8,064 bases of DNA from Tannerella sp. (GTDB lineage: Bacteria > Bacteroidota > Bacteroidia > Bacteroidales > Tannerellaceae): assembly GCA_031275525.1 (NCBI GenBank), contig JAISOP010000021.1, positions 1 to 8,064 on the forward strand, in the 5' to 3' direction. Positions 5,340 to 8,064 of this stretch are shown one piece after another (positions within the stretch are counted from its first letter, which is position 1; every line of letters starts with the position of its first letter). A program made the translations under genes and the position numbers. The notes beneath the pieces were generated by a model. The model had not been told where the DNA came from, did not search any database, and saw nothing but the letters and a program-made list of their open reading frames with translations.

Positions 5340-7070
5340 ATGACAAACAAATGGAATATTCGACCCCATACGGAAGAAGAGATGCGCCGGGCGGATCGGC
5401 TGGCTGCGGAACTGGGACTTAATCCCGTGGTTTGCCTCCTGCTTGCGCAGCGGGGGATTGTTTCGGTTGCCGATACGGACAAATTCTTCTATCCCAGTTT
5501 GCGCGATTTGCACGATCCTTTCCTGATGGTGGATATGTACAAGGCCGTCAAACGGCTGAACAAGGCGTTGGGCAGTAAGGAGAAAATCCTGATTTATGGG
5601 GATTATGACGTGGACGGTACAACCGCCGTATCGCTGGTGTATAAATTCCTGCGACCCTATTCCACGGCGCTGGATTATTACATCCCGGACCGCTACGACG
5701 AAGGATACGGCATTTCGTTCAAGGGGATTGATTATGCCGTGGAAAACGGCGCCACGCTTATCATTGCCCTGGATTGCGGTATCAAGGCGATAGACAAGAT
5801 CGACTATGCTAACAAAAAAGGCGTTGATTTCATCATCTGCGACCACCACATGCCGGACGAGGAATTACCGAAAGCCGTGGCCGTGCTCGACGCCAAGCGT
5901 GCCGACTCGGAATATCCCTACGAACATCTTTCCGGATGCGGCGTAGGGTTCAAGTTTATGCAGGCTTTTGCGAAAAGTAACGACATTCCTTTCTCCAAAC
6001 TGGAAGGTCTGCTGGAACTGACGGCCGTCAGCATTGCCTCCGATATTGTGCCCATCACCGGCGAAAACCGCATCTTCGCCTATCATGGCCTGAAACAGCT
6101 CAACAGCAACCCCAGCCTGGGACTGAAAGGCATCATTAACGTCTGCGGGCTGGCCGGCAAGGAAATTACAATCAGTGACATTGTCTTCAAAATCGGCCCG
6201 CGTATCAATGCGTCGGGCAGGATGGAAAGCGGGAAGGAAGCCGTTGAGTTGCTGTTGGCGAAAAACATGGAGGAAGCGAGGGAAAAAAGCGAAACCATCA
6301 ATCAGTATAACGAAGACCGGCGCGAGTTGGACAAACGCATTACGGACGAGGCCAACGCGATTATTAATGAGATCAAAAACATTGAAAACCAGAAAGGCAT
6401 CGTCGTTTACGACCCGCACTGGCATAAAGGCGTTATCGGGATTGTGGCTTCGCGCCTGACGGAAAAGTATTACCGCCCGTCGATTGTGCTCACCAAGTCG
6501 TCGTCCTCCGAATTGATTACCGGTTCCGCCCGTTCGATCGCAGGCTTCGACATCTACAAAGCAATCGAGGCTTGTCGCGACTTGCTCGAGAATTTCGGAG
6601 GGCATACGTATGCGGCCGGACTGTCTTTGCGCGAAGAAAACCTGGACCTCTTCATCCGGCGGTTTATTCAACTGGCCGACGAGGAAATCAAAACCGAACA
6701 GATGACGCCGCAGATAGAGATTGATGCGGTTATCAGCCTGAAGGACATCCATGCCAAGTTCATGCATGAACTGAAGATGCTGGACCCGCTGGGGCCTGAA
6801 AACGAAAAACCGGTCTTTTGTTCGCTGAACATGCGGGATTACGGGACGAGCCGGCGGGTCGGAAAGGATCTGGATCACCTGAAACTGGAAATCGTTGACG
6901 GCAAGGGCGGCGGGCCGATACACGGCATCGCGTTCGGCATGTCCAAATACAGCGATTACATCAAGGATATGAAGCCCTTCGACATCTGTTACACGATTGA
7001 AGAAAACACGTATAACGGCAATACGACGATTCAGATGATGGTGAAGGACATCCGGCCGCACGAAATGTGA
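5340..7070 (+). CDS. recJ: Single-stranded-DNA-specific 5'-3' exonuclease RecJ
   Basis: A complete 576-residue DHH-family nuclease that degrades single-stranded DNA from 5' ends in RecF-pathway recombination, mismatch repair and stalled-fork processing. The DHH domain shows LIYGDYDVDGTTA (metal-binding D88, D90, D92), IALDCG (D145), ICDHHMPDEELP (D168, H169, H170) and SDIVPITGENR (D235). GPRINASGRM (286-295) precedes a charged helical stretch (about 306-350). The DHHA1 part carries GVIGIVASRL (364-373), ITGSARS and FGGHTYAAG (G420, G421, H422). The C-terminal region to 576 fits the OB-like DNA-binding domain of RecJ. Length fits the family and all key residues are present. The ATG follows an A/T-rich leader. 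recQ starts 11 nt downstream, so the two are probably one operon. Confidence 0.97.
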   Translation: MTNKWNIRPHTEEEMRRADRLAAELGLNPVVCLLLAQRGIVSVADTDKFFYPSLRDLHDPFLMVDMYKAVKRLNKALGSKEKILIYGDYDVDGTTAVSLVYKFLRPYSTALDYYIPDRYDEGYGISFKGIDYAVENGATLIIALDCGIKAIDKIDYANKKGVDFIICDHHMPDEELPKAVAVLDAKRADSEYPYEHLSGCGVGFKFMQAFAKSNDIPFSKLEGLLELTAVSIASDIVPITGENRIFAYHGLKQLNSNPSLGLKGIINVCGLAGKEITISDIVFKIGPRINASGRMESGKEAVELLLAKNMEEAREKSETINQYNEDRRELDKRITDEANAIINEIKNIENQKGIVVYDPHWHKGVIGIVASRLTEKYYRPSIVLTKSSSSELITGSARSIAGFDIYKAIEACRDLLENFGGHTYAAGLSLREENLDLFIRRFIQLADEEIKTEQMTPQIEIDAVISLKDIHAKFMHELKMLDPLGPENEKPVFCSLNMRDYGTSRRVGKDLDHLKLEIVDGKGGGPIHGIAFGMSKYSDYIKDMKPFDICYTIEENTYNGNTTIQMMVKDIRPHEM

Positions 7071-7081
7071 ACCCGAAAGGA

Positions 7082-8064
7082 ATGGAACTTCTTGAGGCGT
7101 TAAGGAAATACTGGGGCTACACGTCTTTCCGCCCGTTGCAGGAAGACATCATCCGTTCCGTTTGCGCCGGCAGGGACACGCTGGGCCTGATGCCGACCGG
7201 AGGCGGGAAATCCATTACGTTTCAGGTGCCCGCCCTGGTCATGCCCGGTATTTGCGTGGTGGTCACGCCGCTGATTTCGCTCATGAAAGACCAGGTGGAC
7301 AACCTCAAGGCGCGGGGCATCAAGGCTACCACCATCTATTCCGGCATGACGCGCGACGAAATCGGTATGCAACTTGACAACTGCATCTTCGGCGACTACA
7401 AATTCCTTTACATCTCTCCGGAACGCTTGGGCACCGAGTTGTTCCGCATCAAACTACAGGCCATGAACGTCTGCCTGCTCGTGGTGGACGAAAGCCACTG
7501 CGTCTCGCAGTGGGGATATGATTTCCGGCCTTCGTACCTGAATATCGCCGCCATTCGCGAGTTACTGCCCGGTGTACCGGCGCTGGCGCTCACGGCAACG
7601 GCAACGCCGGAGGTCGTTGACGACATTCAGGAAAAACTGCGCTTTCGTGAAAAGAATGTTTTCCGCAAAAGCTTTGTCCGCAAAAACCTGTCCTATATCC
7701 TCCGGCGTACCGAAGACAAGCGGCAGACGCTGGTTTACCTCTTGCAGAAGGTGCCCGGGACAGCCATCGTCTATGTCCGCAGCCGCGAGAAAGCGCAGGA
7801 AACGGCAACCCTCCTGCAGGAGGCCGGTATCTCCGCCAATTTCTTCCACGCCGGCCTGAAACGCGAGGAGAAAACGAAACGCCAGAACGAATGGAAAAAC
7901 GGCGCTTGCCGCGTCATCGTGGCTACCAACGCCTTCGGCATGGGCATCGACAAACCGGATGTGCGCCTGGTGGTGCACCTGGATTTGCCGCCCTCGCTCG
8001 AGGAGTATTTCCAGGAAGCCGGGCGTGCCGGACGGGACGAACAGCGGGCCTATGCCGTCGCACT
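7082..8064 (+). CDS. recQ: ATP-dependent DNA helicase RecQ (N-terminal part, cut by window end)
   Basis: The first 327 codons of a RecQ superfamily 2 helicase, open to the window edge. It unwinds DNA 3'-5' and would feed single strands to RecJ. Motifs in order: FRPLQ motif 0 (16-20), Walker A MPTGGGKS (37-44), VVTPLISLMKDQ (60-71), DESH Walker B (136-139), aromatic-rich loop SQWGYDFRPSY (142-152), ALTATATPEV motif III (169-178), a second RecA lobe with FFHAGLK (254-260), motif V ATNAFGMGIDKPDVR (281-295) and motif VI QEAGRAGRDE (311-320). The loop has Tyr where E. coli RecQ has His (WGHDFRP). The zinc-binding, winged-helix and any HRDC domains lie beyond the window. ATG 7082 is immediately preceded by AAAGGA, rather close for a ribosome site, but the N-terminus is right for the family. 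Confidence 0.96.
   Translation, partial: MELLEALRKYWGYTSFRPLQEDIIRSVCAGRDTLGLMPTGGGKSITFQVPALVMPGICVVVTPLISLMKDQVDNLKARGIKATTIYSGMTRDEIGMQLDNCIFGDYKFLYISPERLGTELFRIKLQAMNVCLLVVDESHCVSQWGYDFRPSYLNIAAIRELLPGVPALALTATATPEVVDDIQEKLRFREKNVFRKSFVRKNLSYILRRTEDKRQTLVYLLQKVPGTAIVYVRSREKAQETATLLQEAGISANFFHAGLKREEKTKRQNEWKNGACRVIVATNAFGMGIDKPDVRLVVHLDLPPSLEEYFQEAGRAGRDEQRAYAVA

Overview
The window reads as ordinary chromosomal housekeeping DNA from a member of the Bacteroidota, most likely Bacteroidales with fairly high GC. Three things point there. A near-perfect Bacteroidetes-type promoter (TTTG, 20 nt, TATCTTTG) lies just before the first gene. The gene starts are preceded by A/T-rich sequence or tight junctions rather than strong Shine-Dalgarno sites. 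The proteins resemble Bacteroidetes forms, for example a RecQ with GYDFRPSY in its aromatic-rich loop.

Layout. Positions 1-539 hold no gene I can support. This stretch has a run of 18 C at the very edge, GC-rich unassigned sequence, an imperfect inverted repeat (207-268), a long hairpin built on an 11-G run (380-430) and the promoter (474-505). Positions 540-3860 are a tight plus-strand cluster: an acetyl-CoA hydrolase/CoA-transferase family enzyme, a SufS-type cysteine desulfurase and ribonuclease HII, with gaps of 9 nt and 0 nt. Positions 3861-4145 are a gap between convergent units. On the minus strand this gap contains a hairpin just past queE, a promoter-like element and a good intrinsic terminator, which together could bound a small RNA of about 125 nt. 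Positions 5073-4146 (minus strand) are queD and queE, overlapping by 11 nt and supplying two consecutive steps of 7-deazaguanine (preQ0/queuosine) synthesis. Positions 5074-5339 are a divergent spacer with a promoter candidate for queD and a weaker one for recJ, plus a two-tier inverted repeat in the recJ leader. Positions 5340-8064 are recJ followed 11 nt later by recQ, which runs off the right edge.

How the genes work together. recJ-recQ is a coherent pair: a 3'-5' helicase unwinds DNA and a 5'-3' single-strand exonuclease resects it. queD-queE is a coherent biosynthetic pair. The CoA-transferase/sufS/rnhB cluster has no obvious shared pathway and looks like a housekeeping co-transcription unit.

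I found no defence system, prophage, transposase, tRNA, rRNA or CRISPR array. The best candidates for something undescribed are the minus-strand small-RNA candidate near 3905-4031, the poly-G hairpin at 380-430 and the structured recJ leader at 5255-5310. All three are inferences from sequence alone.
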